From positions 62,001 through 126,000 of the forward strand of contig NZ_QJHK01000005.1 in the NCBI RefSeq assembly GCF_003202435.1: a stretch of 64,000 nucleotides of DNA, read 5' to 3'. Under the pieces are notes generated by a model. The model did no database searches. It was given only the letters and a program-made list of their open reading frames with translations, and was not told the DNA's origin. Of this stretch, positions 53,363-61,533 are shown piece by piece (positions within the stretch are counted from its first letter, which is position 1; each line of letters opens with the position of its first letter). Made by a program: the position numbers and the translations under genes. This stretch comes from Flavobacterium cheongpyeongense. GTDB taxonomy: Bacteria; Bacteroidota; Bacteroidia; Flavobacteriales; Flavobacteriaceae.

Positions 53363-53842
53363 TTACATATTTTTAAAAATAGTATGCATCAAACGCTTCT
53401 TATCGTTAATACTTTCTTCTAATGAAATCATTGTTTCAGTTCTGTAAACTCCTTCAATATCATCAATCATAAAGATGACCTCTTTAGCATGCTTAGTATC
53501 TTTAGCTCTAATTTTACAGAAAATATTAAACTTTCCTGTCGTTACAGAAGCTACTGTTACGAATGGAATTTGGTTAATTCGCTCTAATACAAATTTTGTC
53601 TGTGATGTATTATTAAGAAACACCCCAACATAAGCAATAAATGAATACCCTAATTTATCGTAATCTAAGGCTAACGAAGATCCCATGATTATCCCTGCAT
53701 CTTCCATTTTTTTTACTCTAACATGTACCGTTCCGGCAGAAATCAACAATTTTTTTGCAATGTCAGTAAACGGAACTCTCGTATTATCTATTAACATATC
53801 TAAAATCTGGTGATCTACTTCATCTAAACGAAATTTACTCAT
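53363..53842 (-). CDS. Lrp/AsnC-family transcriptional regulator
   Basis: This 159-residue protein has an N-terminal HTH (about 5-55: LDEVDHQILDMLIDNTRVPFTDIAKKLLISAGTVHVRVKKMEDAGII) and a C-terminal RAM ligand-binding domain (about 70-150: YSFIAYVGVFLNNTSQTKFVLERI). Family members respond to amino acids. It lies between the M14 carboxypeptidase and ppc, all leftward, but terminators separate it from ppc. Its targets are unknown. Confidence 0.94.
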   Translation of the reverse strand: MSKFRLDEVDHQILDMLIDNTRVPFTDIAKKLLISAGTVHVRVKKMEDAGIIMGSSLALDYDKLGYSFIAYVGVFLNNTSQTKFVLERINQIPFVTVASVTTGKFNIFCKIRAKDTKHAKEVIFMIDDIEGVYRTETMISLEESINDKKRLMHTIFKNM

Positions 53843-53919
53843 AATTCTTTAATTAATATTACTAATGTGTATTACAAAGTATAAAAATATATATAAAAAA
53901 CAACAAATTCACATAAAAT

Positions 53920-55074
53920 TTAACTTTTTATCAATCCATTAACAAACTTAACGTTTTTATCTAAATAAAAGCTTGCTTTTTGATCAGTTTTCGGAAAATT
54001 GGTAAAATCATCTGAGTATGCGGCGCCTTTTGCATCGTAAACATAATGTCCAAAGTAATTTTCTAATTCCCCTACTTCAACTATATAAGCATTAAATTGA
54101 ATCTTGTTGTCAATCAATTCCTCTTTGTATTGAGCGACAAAATTCGTAATAATTTCGATACCATCATAATTTATTTTGATATTTTTATACATAAAATCAT
54201 AAAAAACCACTTTATTTTGTGAAATATTCAAATAATCAGCAATCCTATTATTAACTATATCGTTTTCGAAAAGCGCTTTAAAACTGGTAACGAGCGAAAA
54301 GAATACATATTTTCTAGTGACTTCCCTGTTGTAATCGTTCTGAAAATGCCCAGCTTCAAATAAAACTGTAGGAACTCCTAAATACTGAAAAGTATCACCT
54401 ATACAATTAATATTAAATGAATCATCGAAGCGTCCTACCTGTCCAGGTATATATTCCTGCAATCTGTCATTAATTGCAGCAATTAGATTAATTGCCTTCA
54501 ATCTGTTTTCATTAATTTCTCTTTGCTCATTATACGAGGGTGCCAAAAACGATACTGTAGCCGGCTTACCTGTTTCCCCCGCTCCAAAAATAGTACGCTG
54601 ATCATGCAAGTTAAAACAAAAATGCGGTTTAAAAGCTTCGAAAACTTCACGCAAAACCTTACTTTCTGGCTGAGTTAAATCTTGTGAATCCCTGTTTAAA
54701 TCGATTTTATTTGCATTTGCACGGGTATATAACGCAGCCCCGTCAGGATTTAGTATTGGTATACAATAGAAAGTAAAAGCTGAAAGCATTTTATCCGCAA
54801 ACTCAGAACCGCTATTCAAAACATTAATAAAGTCAAACAATGCTTTCGTTGTTGTACTTTCGTTTCCGTGCATTTGTGACCACAAATAAATTCGCATTTC
54901 ACCTGAACCAATTTCATAACTATATATAGGTTTTCCTAAAACAGACCTTCCAATAATCTTAACCTGATTATTGGAATTTATTTTATTCAATAACGGCTCA
55001 ATGTGTTCCAGGGTCAGGTATCGTCCCTCAATAGATTTTTCTTTGTTTTGATTAAATAATTCTTCTAAATTCAT
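53920..55074 (-). CDS. M14-family zinc carboxypeptidase
   Basis: The ATG at 55074 gives 384 residues (MNLEELFNQNKEKSIEGRYL); the frame stays open 23 codons upstream but those lie in the promoter and operators. Zinc ligands are in SQMHGNEST (HxxE), with NPDGAALYTRANANKIDLNRD downstream, NLHDQRTIFG as the third ligand and VLFEAGHFQND carrying the general base Glu. There is no signal peptide, so it may be cytoplasmic. The palindromes at 55089-55127 overlay its -7 box (TACTTTTG on the minus strand), which implies control by the divergent XRE regulator. Confidence 0.87.
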   Translation of the reverse strand: MNLEELFNQNKEKSIEGRYLTLEHIEPLLNKINSNNQVKIIGRSVLGKPIYSYEIGSGEMRIYLWSQMHGNESTTTKALFDFINVLNSGSEFADKMLSAFTFYCIPILNPDGAALYTRANANKIDLNRDSQDLTQPESKVLREVFEAFKPHFCFNLHDQRTIFGAGETGKPATVSFLAPSYNEQREINENRLKAINLIAAINDRLQEYIPGQVGRFDDSFNINCIGDTFQYLGVPTVLFEAGHFQNDYNREVTRKYVFFSLVTSFKALFENDIVNNRIADYLNISQNKVVFYDFMYKNIKINYDGIEIITNFVAQYKEELIDNKIQFNAYIVEVGELENYFGHYVYDAKGAAYSDDFTNFPKTDQKASFYLDKNVKFVNGLIKS

Positions 55075-55088
55075 TGTCTTTTTAATTA

Positions 55089-55127
55089 GTTTACAAAAGT
55101 AAACATCTTTACTTTTACAATTGTAAA
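55089..55127 (-). promoter_or_regulatory. M14 promoter covered by two TTTAC-N4-GTAAA palindromes
   Basis: GTTTAC-AAAA-GTAAAC (55089-55104) is a perfect palindrome; read leftward it contains the -7 box TACTTTTG (55101-55094). A second perfect palindrome TTTACAATTGTAAA lies at 55114-55127, ten bases from the first. Transcription would start near 55088 with a 14-nt leader. A similar site covers the -7 box of the divergent XRE gene. Confidence 0.65.
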
Positions 55128-55335
55128 TCATTTTATTCAACAAAAATTCAACATTGTAAACAGTTTTTTCATGTTTCCCAGTCGTATTTTAGAAAAAAAG
55201 CAATAAAAATAATATCTTACAAGAATAACATTTATATTTTTAAATATCAGTAGTTTAAACAATATTATTTAAATTATTAATTTCAAAATAAAACTACTTA
55301 ATTTGATTTTAAAATTGTTTCGACGAATCCTTTTG

Positions 55336-55349
55336 TTTACATTTGTAAA
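55336..55349 (+). promoter_or_regulatory. XRE promoter with matching palindrome
   Basis: TTTACATTTGTAAA is a TTTAC-N4-GTAAA palindrome that contains the -7 box TACATTTG (55338-55345). The leader to the ATG at 55376 is about 24 nt. A related imperfect site, TTTACAATGTTAAA (55370-55383), overlaps the start codon. This is the pattern of an autorepressed gene. Confidence 0.65.
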
Positions 55350-55375
55350 ACATTTTCCTGAAACAAAATTTTACA

Positions 55376-55828
55376 ATGTTAAACACCGATGAATTTGTAA
55401 AAAGACTTGAAAGCCTGCTTGAGTATTACGCTTTGAGTGTATCTGCTTTTGCCGATAAAATAGGCGTGCAACGCTCCAGTATGTCCCATCTTCTATCGGG
55501 AAGAAATAAACCAAGTTTAGATTTTATAATGAAAATACTGGAAGTTTTTCCAGATGTAGACTTATATTGGATTTTGACAGGAAAAGGTCATTTCCCCAAA
55601 AGAAACAACGAAATCCCTTTAGAAATTTCAAAAGTATCATCTCAGATTTCCTCCCATAAAAACACTAATGAAGATTCTTTTTCCAAAACAAACGTTCAGG
55701 AAAATAGCCAAATAGTAAATGAAAGTCCATCAGAATTAAAAAATAATAATTTTGATTTAGAAGACAAGCAAATTGAAAAAATTGTACTTTTTTATAAAAA
55801 CGGAACATTTAAAGCCTATTCCTTATAA
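55376..55828 (+). CDS. XRE-family helix-turn-helix regulator
   Basis: This 150-residue protein has an N-terminal HTH (about 5-72): LSVSAFADKIGVQRSSMSHLLSGRNKPSLDFIMKILEVFPDVDLYWILTG, a standard phage-repressor-like domain. The rest (about 75-150) is low-complexity Ser/Asn/Lys, ending in a conserved-looking hydrophobic patch (IEKIVLFYKNGTFKAYSL) that could be for dimer or ligand contact. It is divergent to the M14 peptidase; TTTAC-N4-GTAAA palindromes cover both promoters, so it probably represses both. Targets elsewhere could be found with the same motif. Confidence 0.85.
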   Translation: MLNTDEFVKRLESLLEYYALSVSAFADKIGVQRSSMSHLLSGRNKPSLDFIMKILEVFPDVDLYWILTGKGHFPKRNNEIPLEISKVSSQISSHKNTNEDSFSKTNVQENSQIVNESPSELKNNNFDLEDKQIEKIVLFYKNGTFKAYSL

Positions 55829-55891
55829 TTAGAAATTAATTCCTAATTTATTAGCAGTGAAAAAATTATTAGGCTTTGAAAAAAATCTATA

Positions 55892-56443
55892 CTACAATTG
55901 AAAACCGTTATTTGGAATTTTACCTTTCACTCCATTATATATTTTTTTCAAAACTTGTAAATCGTCATCGTATTTACCAGTAGGAAAAAATGCTTTTCCT
56001 AAGTTCACTTCTTTTTTACCCCAATCAAAAGCAACCGGAATTATAGGTACATTTGCTTTTAGGGCGATGTAATAAAAACCACTTCTGATTTCTGTAACTT
56101 TTTTTCGGGTTCCTTCAGGAGCAACAGCTAACCGAAAAATTTCTTTTCTATCAAAAATAGAAGTAATAGCATCAACTTTATTCAAACCTCCGGACCGATC
56201 CAGCGGCTCACCTCCTACATTTCTAAAATAATAACCAAACGGAAATCTAAACAATTCCTTTTTCCCTACCCAGTTCATCTCCAAACCCGATATTCCTCTA
56301 ACAAAAATTCCTAAATAAAAATCATGATTACTTGTATGAGGCATAACCATCATCACACATTTTTTTACTTGAGCATTCTCAATCCCAACTATCTTCCAGC
56401 CCATTAGCTTTAGAAAAAGAAATTCATACAATTGTTTCTTCAT
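55892..56443 (-). CDS. 1-acylglycerol-3-phosphate-type acyltransferase (PlsC family)
   Basis: This 183-residue protein has the acyltransferase motif HTSNHD (HxxxxD, about residues 36-41), FRNVGGEPLDRSGG as block II and APEGTRKK as block III. It is short for PlsC (about 240), with almost no N-terminal membrane anchor, and belongs to the small cytoplasmic-facing group found in Bacteroidetes. It would transfer a fatty acyl group to a lysophospholipid or an amino lipid. It is divergent to the next gene, about 60 bases away. Confidence 0.85.
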   Translation of the reverse strand: MKKQLYEFLFLKLMGWKIVGIENAQVKKCVMMVMPHTSNHDFYLGIFVRGISGLEMNWVGKKELFRFPFGYYFRNVGGEPLDRSGGLNKVDAITSIFDRKEIFRLAVAPEGTRKKVTEIRSGFYYIALKANVPIIPVAFDWGKKEVNLGKAFFPTGKYDDDLQVLKKIYNGVKGKIPNNGFQL

Positions 56444-56506
56444 TAAATTTCATATTTCGCACAAAATAAAAAAAATAAATACTAAATTTGGGTAAAAGCG
56501 TAAAAA

Positions 56507-57172
56507 ATGATTCAAAAAATATTTAGTTATTTAATTCCTGTTAAAATATTCAAAAAAAAATCAAGTCGCAGTAAAATGATTGAAGTTACCTGGGTTAATG
56601 GTCAATTAGTTCTGGATTCTGAAAATACAAATTACTCGTATGGAAGTTTACAGCGAATATTAAGATATGGTTTAAGAAATATTGGTTTTGAAACTATTCA
56701 GGAAATGAATCATATATTGGTGTTGGGTGTTGCCGGAGGAAGTGTTATCAAAACACTGGTTGATGAAGTTGAATTTAAAGGCAAAATAACAGGAGTTGAA
56801 ATTGATGCAGATATAATTCAGATTGCAGATCAATATTTTAATCTTTCTCAGATTAAGCAACTAGAAATTGTTATCGATGATGCTTTTGAATTTGTTCTAA
56901 AAACTAAAAACCGATACGATTTAATTATTATCGATATTTTTGAAGATACTAATATGCCTAACTTTTTGTTTGAACGTTTCTTTAGTGAAAAAATCTGTTC
57001 TATTTTAAAAAAGCAGGGCTTTGTACTTTTTAACACTATGATCCTTGATGAAAAGCATAATGCGCGAAATCGTAAATACGTTTCAGAAATTGATCCTGAA
57101 TTATATACAACTAAAATGCTGCCTCGCATAGAGCATCATAACGAATTAATTATTATTGAAAAAGTTGCCTAA
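56507..57172 (+). CDS. Spermidine-synthase-like methyltransferase-fold protein
   Basis: This 221-residue protein has a Rossmann-type SAM/decarboxy-SAM-binding core: ILVLGVAGGSVIKTL (about 70-84), ITGVEIDADIIQIADQYF, VIDDAFEFVLKTKNRYDLIIIDIF. It is fused to no other domain. Resemblance is to spermidine synthases and their catalytically uncertain relatives. The polyamine-binding gate-keeping loop is not clear, so function is open. It starts a rightward run of five genes with spacers of 8, 6, 13 and 50 bases. Confidence 0.8.
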   Translation: MIQKIFSYLIPVKIFKKKSSRSKMIEVTWVNGQLVLDSENTNYSYGSLQRILRYGLRNIGFETIQEMNHILVLGVAGGSVIKTLVDEVEFKGKITGVEIDADIIQIADQYFNLSQIKQLEIVIDDAFEFVLKTKNRYDLIIIDIFEDTNMPNFLFERFFSEKICSILKKQGFVLFNTMILDEKHNARNRKYVSEIDPELYTTKMLPRIEHHNELIIIEKVA

Positions 57173-57180
57173 TAACTATT

Positions 57181-57858
57181 ATGAGACCTTTAGCCTCTAT
57201 ATTAAAAAATATCCCCCCTACAAAAATTATCGATTCAACTATTGCTTATTCTAAATACATTCCTTTGGATTTATCTATAAATAACCAGATTTTAACAGGT
57301 AATAAACCCGGTAATTCAGCTTATTTTGAAGAATATATCACTAATCATCTAAAAAAAAACAATGGCGAGGTAGCTTTTGGTGGCTACATAGAAGGGCGGA
57401 CTTTGTATCAAAGAAGTGCCATTTTTAAAAACGATTTAATTCCTGAACGCAATATTCATATTGGAATGGATTTATGGGTAAAAGCTGAAACTCCTGTTTT
57501 AGCAGCTCTTGATGGAAAAATACATAGTTTCAAAAACAATATTGGATTAGGTGATTATGGTCCTACCATAATTTTGGAGCATGAAATTGAAAATCAAAAA
57601 TTTTATACTTTATATGGACATTTGTCGTTAGAAAGTATAGAAGGAATTAGTGTCGGTGATTTTTTTAAAAAAGGAGAATACCTTGCTAATATTGGAAATT
57701 CAGATGTCAACGGAGATTATGCACCGCATTTACATTTTCAAATTATTAAAAACATAGCCGATCATTGGGGCGATTACCCCGGGGTTTGCAATACAAAAGA
57801 CTTAAATTTTTATATTGAAAACTGTCCGGATCCCAATTTATTATTAAAAATAACATAA
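57181..57858 (+). CDS. M23-family metallopeptidase without signal peptide
   Basis: This is a 225-residue protein. The LytM-type zinc site is HIGMDLWVKAETPVLAALDGKI (H-x3-D, about residues 96-117) and HLHFQII near the end, with TLYGHLSLE between, the normal M23 order. M23 enzymes usually cut peptidoglycan peptides outside the cytoplasm, yet this one starts MRPLASILKNIPPTKIID with no export signal. In some Bacteroidetes the same domain is fused to an aminotransferase; that partner is absent here. It lies eight bases after the methyltransferase-like gene. Confidence 0.88.
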   Translation: MRPLASILKNIPPTKIIDSTIAYSKYIPLDLSINNQILTGNKPGNSAYFEEYITNHLKKNNGEVAFGGYIEGRTLYQRSAIFKNDLIPERNIHIGMDLWVKAETPVLAALDGKIHSFKNNIGLGDYGPTIILEHEIENQKFYTLYGHLSLESIEGISVGDFFKKGEYLANIGNSDVNGDYAPHLHFQIIKNIADHWGDYPGVCNTKDLNFYIENCPDPNLLLKIT

Positions 57859-57864
57859 ATAGTT

Positions 57865-58338
57865 ATGAGGAAAGCAGTATTGATTATATGTTTGCTACTA
57901 TTAATAGGTTGTAAATCCAAAACAGTAAGCAGAAATACTGAAGACATAAAAATTAAAAAAGTTTTGAGTGGCGAAATGAATCCGGATCAGCAAAATAAAG
58001 CATATTCATTGGGAAAAAGAGTTCTGGAGACATGCAATACATCAAAATTCAAACCTTTTAATGAAACTGAAGTAACAAAATCGGTTATGGATAATACATC
58101 TGAAGAACATCTTACCAAAACTTGTATAAGATTTCGGCAGTATTACGGAAGCTTTATTGATTTAAAATTAGACGGTGTTTATAAAACCAAACAAGAAACT
58201 ATTTATCGCTATCATGCATTGTATACGAAAAAGGTGGCCAATAAAGAACTTCGGGTTTTTGTAAACGATGAAAATTTGGTTTCTGCCATAAAATCAATGG
58301 ACTGGGATGAAAAATTTGACAAGCAAATAAATGAATAA
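57865..58338 (+). CDS. Small lipoprotein of unknown function
   Basis: This 157-residue protein has a lipoprotein signal (LLLLIGC, Cys16). After a short linker there is one mixed alpha/beta domain with CNTSKFKPFNETEVTKSVM and CIRFRQYYGSFIDLKLDGVYK, two cysteines, and a C-terminal VFVNDENLVSAIKSMDW. It has the look of a small periplasmic NTF2-like or cystatin-like fold, but I do not recognise the family. It is third in the rightward run. Confidence 0.7.
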   Translation: MRKAVLIICLLLLIGCKSKTVSRNTEDIKIKKVLSGEMNPDQQNKAYSLGKRVLETCNTSKFKPFNETEVTKSVMDNTSEEHLTKTCIRFRQYYGSFIDLKLDGVYKTKQETIYRYHALYTKKVANKELRVFVNDENLVSAIKSMDWDEKFDKQINE

Positions 58339-58351
58339 CAAGTAAAAAATT

Positions 58352-58876
58352 ATGAATTTTAAATTATCTTTCTTTTTGTTTCTTTTAATCTCACCTTTTG
58401 CCAATGCTCAGCAAACGATCACTATTAAAGGATCAAAACCTTACCCGGCAACTGAAAGTTATACTTTTATTTGCGAAAAATACGCTCTTACGGGAGAAGT
58501 TGATGTGCAGATTGCAAAAACAGAAAAGGGTGGGATTTTAAAACTAACAATAGCAACCACAAATGACAAGACCAGGATCTCAGGTGGTGTATATGTTGAT
58601 TTAGTCAATGCTGATGTAATTGCATGTGTAGATAAAAATGTCAAGGAGACCGAAGAAGGAAAAACAACATCCTATTATTATTTTACACCTGCAGAATTTT
58701 TAAAATTAAAAAAAACCGACATAAAAGCAATTCGATTTATAATTTCAGGTAATTCAAATGCATTTGGAAACCAAACTGGTTACTTTACAGCAGTAAGCAG
58801 GAAGAGTTATTTCTCGACTGCATTTGACAAGTCTAAAAAAACTTTTGATACAGCTGCTTCTATTAATCTCTTATAA
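58352..58876 (+). CDS. Exported protein of unknown function
   Basis: This 174-residue protein has a signal peptide (about 1-20, ending PFANAQ). The rest is predicted beta-rich: ATESYTFICEKYALTGEVDVQIAKTEKGGILKLTI, VYVDLVNADVIACVD, TTSYYYFTPAEFLKL, IRFIISGNSNAFG. One pair of cysteines could form a disulfide. I recognise no family. It lies 13 bases after the lipoprotein gene and is probably co-translated as a partner of it. Confidence 0.7.
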   Translation: MNFKLSFFLFLLISPFANAQQTITIKGSKPYPATESYTFICEKYALTGEVDVQIAKTEKGGILKLTIATTNDKTRISGGVYVDLVNADVIACVDKNVKETEEGKTTSYYYFTPAEFLKLKKTDIKAIRFIISGNSNAFGNQTGYFTAVSRKSYFSTAFDKSKKTFDTAASINLL

Positions 58877-58926
58877 AGATTATTTAACCAAAAATAATCC
58901 TATTTTTACAGTCTAATTTTGTTAAA

Positions 58927-59397
58927 ATGAATTCTAACGAAAATCTAATTGGTAAATTTTATACTGCATTTGCAAATGCTGATGTAAAAACAATGGTCGA
59001 ATGTTATCATCCAAAAGTCCATTTTGTAGACCCTGCTTTTGGTCTTTTAAAAGGTGATCAGGTTTCTAAAATGTGGGAGATGCTGATTTTAAAAAGCAAA
59101 GGAGATATTAAAATTGAGTTTTCAAATATAAAAACCGATGAATTTTCAGGATCTGCACGGTGGGTTGCTACTTATAAATTCAGCAAAACAAACCGTAAAG
59201 TAATTAACAGGATTTCTTCTGAATTTATTTTTCAGGATGGATTGATTATTAAACATACTGATAATTTTGATGTTTGGAAATGGTCAAAACAAGCTTTCGG
59301 AATTACCGGATATTTATTAGGATGGACAGGTTTTTTTCAAAACAAGATAAAAGAACAGGCATTGTTATCGCTTAAAAAATTCCAGCAAACTAAATAA
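58927..59397 (+). CDS. SnoaL/NTF2-like protein
   Basis: This 156-residue protein has a SnoaL-like alpha+beta-barrel fold: LIGKFYTAFANADVKTMVECYHPKVHFVDPAFGLLKGDQVSKMWEML (about 6-52) is the classic NTF2 start, with IEFSNIKTD, SARWVATYKF and VINRISSEFIFQDGLIIKHTDNFDVWKW completing the sheet. No catalytic His/Asp pair typical of known isomerases is certain. It is the last gene of the five-gene run, followed by a strong terminator. Confidence 0.85.
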   Translation: MNSNENLIGKFYTAFANADVKTMVECYHPKVHFVDPAFGLLKGDQVSKMWEMLILKSKGDIKIEFSNIKTDEFSGSARWVATYKFSKTNRKVINRISSEFIFQDGLIIKHTDNFDVWKWSKQAFGITGYLLGWTGFFQNKIKEQALLSLKKFQQTK

Positions 59398-59421
59398 AAC
59401 TATAATACTCAAATTTATAAA

Positions 59422-59458
59422 AAAACAATCCCGCCTAATTATAGCGGGATTGTTTTTT
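59422..59458. terminator. Bidirectional terminator
   Basis: AAAACAATCCCGC (59422-59434) and GCGGGATTGTTTT (59444-59456) form a 13-bp stem between the convergent SnoaL-like and nucleoside-transporter genes. Confidence 0.9.
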
Positions 59459-59473
59459 ACATCTAAAAATTTT

Positions 59474-60736
59474 TTAATGCTCTAAATTTTCCAGTTCCTT
59501 TGGGTCATGTTTATATTTAAACAAAATTGCAAATGCTATTGCGATAACAAACGCATAAGCCGCAAATGTAAACCAGACATTAGACCATTGTATTTTATTA
59601 CCTATTGTAAAATAACTTACTGTACGTCCTGCAAGTTCGCCACCAATTATGGCTCCTATTCCATTCGTCATTAACATAAAAAGTCCCTGAGCACTAGACC
59701 TGATTTTACTGTCAGTTTGCTTTTCAACAAATAATGAACCTGAAATATTAAAAAAGTCAAATGCCATTCCGTAAACTATCATCGATAATATCAGGAAAAT
59801 AACACCTGAACCGGGATTTCCAATCCCAAATAGCGCAAAACGTAATACCCATGCTATCATACTAAAAATCATAACCTGTTTTATTCCAAATCGTTTTAAG
59901 AAAAATGGAATAGTCAATATAAACAGCGTTTCTGAAATTTGAGATAATGAAATTATAAAAACAGAATGTTCAACACCAAAAGTGCCTTGATATTGCGGGT
60001 TAGAGCCAAAATCTCTTATAAAAGTATCACCAAACATATTCGTTATTTGCAATGCAGCCCCCAATAACATAGCGAAAACGAAGAATATTGCCATTTTCTT
60101 TTGCTTAAAAAGTACAAAACTGTCTAACCCAAATTTGCTGGTAAGTGATTGATTGCTGTTTTTATTTTCTGCGGGTACATCCGGTAATGTAAAACAAAAA
60201 AGCCCTGTAATAATCATAGATACTGAAGCAAAAACAAACTGAAGCGTATTTGATTTCCAGTCCGTTAAATCAGTTATCCACATAGCGATTACAAAACCTA
60301 CTGTTCCCCATACACGGATTGGGGTAAAGGTTTTCTGGACGTCAAAGCTGAATTTATTTAAAACCGCATAACTTACAGAATTGTTTAATGCTATTGTTGG
60401 CATATAAAAACAACTTGTGGCAAAAATAATCCAGTACATTTCTGTTGAATTGGTTGCTCTTGTGGCAAAGTATATTGCAATTCCGGCAATGATATGCGAA
60501 ATTCCCAATACTTTTTGAGCACTCAGGTATTTATCTGCAATAATCCCCAGCAAAGCCGGCATAAACAAACTTGCCCAACCCATCGAACCATATGTTCTGC
60601 CAATAGACAAACCGATACTGCTTCCTTCGATAGGGCCAAAAACCTGTCCCATATATCCTCCTAATGAAATCAACCATATTCCCCATACAAAAAACTGGAA
60701 AAAGTTCATGATTGTAAGCCTTAGTTTTATACTCAT
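59474..60736 (-). CDS. Nucleoside:H+ symporter family (NupG/XapB-type) MFS transporter
   Basis: This 420-residue protein has twelve predicted membrane helices. The N-terminus MSIKLRLTIMNFFQFFVWGIWLISLGGYM and the stretch GRTYGSMGWASLFMPALLGIIADKYLSAQKVLG are characteristic of the NHS family that imports nucleosides by proton symport. A second conserved stretch is IWVLRFALFGIGNPG-like (MIAWVLRFALFGIGNPGSG, about 290-308). It sits in the inner membrane. It is convergent to the SnoaL gene and downstream of cmk, whose role in pyrimidine nucleotide salvage fits a nucleoside importer, though the 64-base gap leaves co-transcription uncertain. Confidence 0.85.
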   Translation of the reverse strand: MSIKLRLTIMNFFQFFVWGIWLISLGGYMGQVFGPIEGSSIGLSIGRTYGSMGWASLFMPALLGIIADKYLSAQKVLGISHIIAGIAIYFATRATNSTEMYWIIFATSCFYMPTIALNNSVSYAVLNKFSFDVQKTFTPIRVWGTVGFVIAMWITDLTDWKSNTLQFVFASVSMIITGLFCFTLPDVPAENKNSNQSLTSKFGLDSFVLFKQKKMAIFFVFAMLLGAALQITNMFGDTFIRDFGSNPQYQGTFGVEHSVFIISLSQISETLFILTIPFFLKRFGIKQVMIFSMIAWVLRFALFGIGNPGSGVIFLILSMIVYGMAFDFFNISGSLFVEKQTDSKIRSSAQGLFMLMTNGIGAIIGGELAGRTVSYFTIGNKIQWSNVWFTFAAYAFVIAIAFAILFKYKHDPKELENLEH

Positions 60737-60800
60737 AATAGTATTTGTCTTTAAATGATGAAGCAGTAAAACTACTATTAAAAATGAAATCTACAAAGAA

Positions 60801-61493
60801 TTAAACTTTTTTAACAACTTCATTTACCAATTCTAAAACTGCGGTAAATTGTTCTTCTCGATTTAAGTATGAATTGTCGATTTCTATTGCATCATCAGCT
60901 ATTACTAAAGGAGAATCCTCACGATGTGTATCAATATAATCTCTTTCGACCACATTTTTTAAGACATCTTCATAAGATACATTATCACCTTTTTGTCGCA
61001 ATTCATCAAATCGTCTCTGTGCGCGGGTTTCTGCACTTGCAGTCATAAAAATTTTGAGTTCAGCCATTGGAAAAACAACTGTTCCGATATCTCTCCCATC
61101 CATTACGATAGCCTTATTGGTTCCCATTTCCTGTTGCTGTTCAACTAATTTCGAGCGCACTTCAGAAACTTCGGCAACCTTGCTTACAAAACTGGAAACT
61201 TCGATAGTGCGAATTTGTTTTTCAACATTTTCACCATTTAGATACATCTCTGCAAAACCCAATTCAGGATTGTATTTAAACTCCAGTTTAATTTTAGGAA
61301 GTGAATTAATTAAAGCTTTTTTATCAAAAAAATCAGCTTTAATAAAGTTGTTGTTCATTGCAAACAAAGTAACTGCGCGATACATTGCTCCCGTATCTAC
61401 ATAAACATAAGCAAGTTCTTTGGCCAGTTGTTTTGCTAAAGTACTTTTTCCGGTTGAGGAAAAGCCGTCAATAGCAATCGTAATATTTCTCAA
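60801..61493 (-). CDS. cmk: Cytidylate kinase
   Basis: This 230-residue P-loop kinase starts with IAIDGFSSTGKSTLAKQLAKEL (Walker A GxxxTGKS, about 7-18). YVDTGAMYRAVTL is the CMP/dCMP-binding motif, MDGRDIGTVVFP and AQRRFDELRQKG follow, with the late RDYIDTHREDSPL. It phosphorylates CMP and dCMP. Length and motifs are standard. It lies 40 bases upstream of no co-directional partner except the transporter. Confidence 0.96.
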   Translation of the reverse strand: MRNITIAIDGFSSTGKSTLAKQLAKELAYVYVDTGAMYRAVTLFAMNNNFIKADFFDKKALINSLPKIKLEFKYNPELGFAEMYLNGENVEKQIRTIEVSSFVSKVAEVSEVRSKLVEQQQEMGTNKAIVMDGRDIGTVVFPMAELKIFMTASAETRAQRRFDELRQKGDNVSYEDVLKNVVERDYIDTHREDSPLVIADDAIEIDNSYLNREEQFTAVLELVNEVVKKV

Positions 61494-61533
61494 AGTGATA
61501 ATTTTAAATTAAGGTATTTTTTTGTTACTTTTT

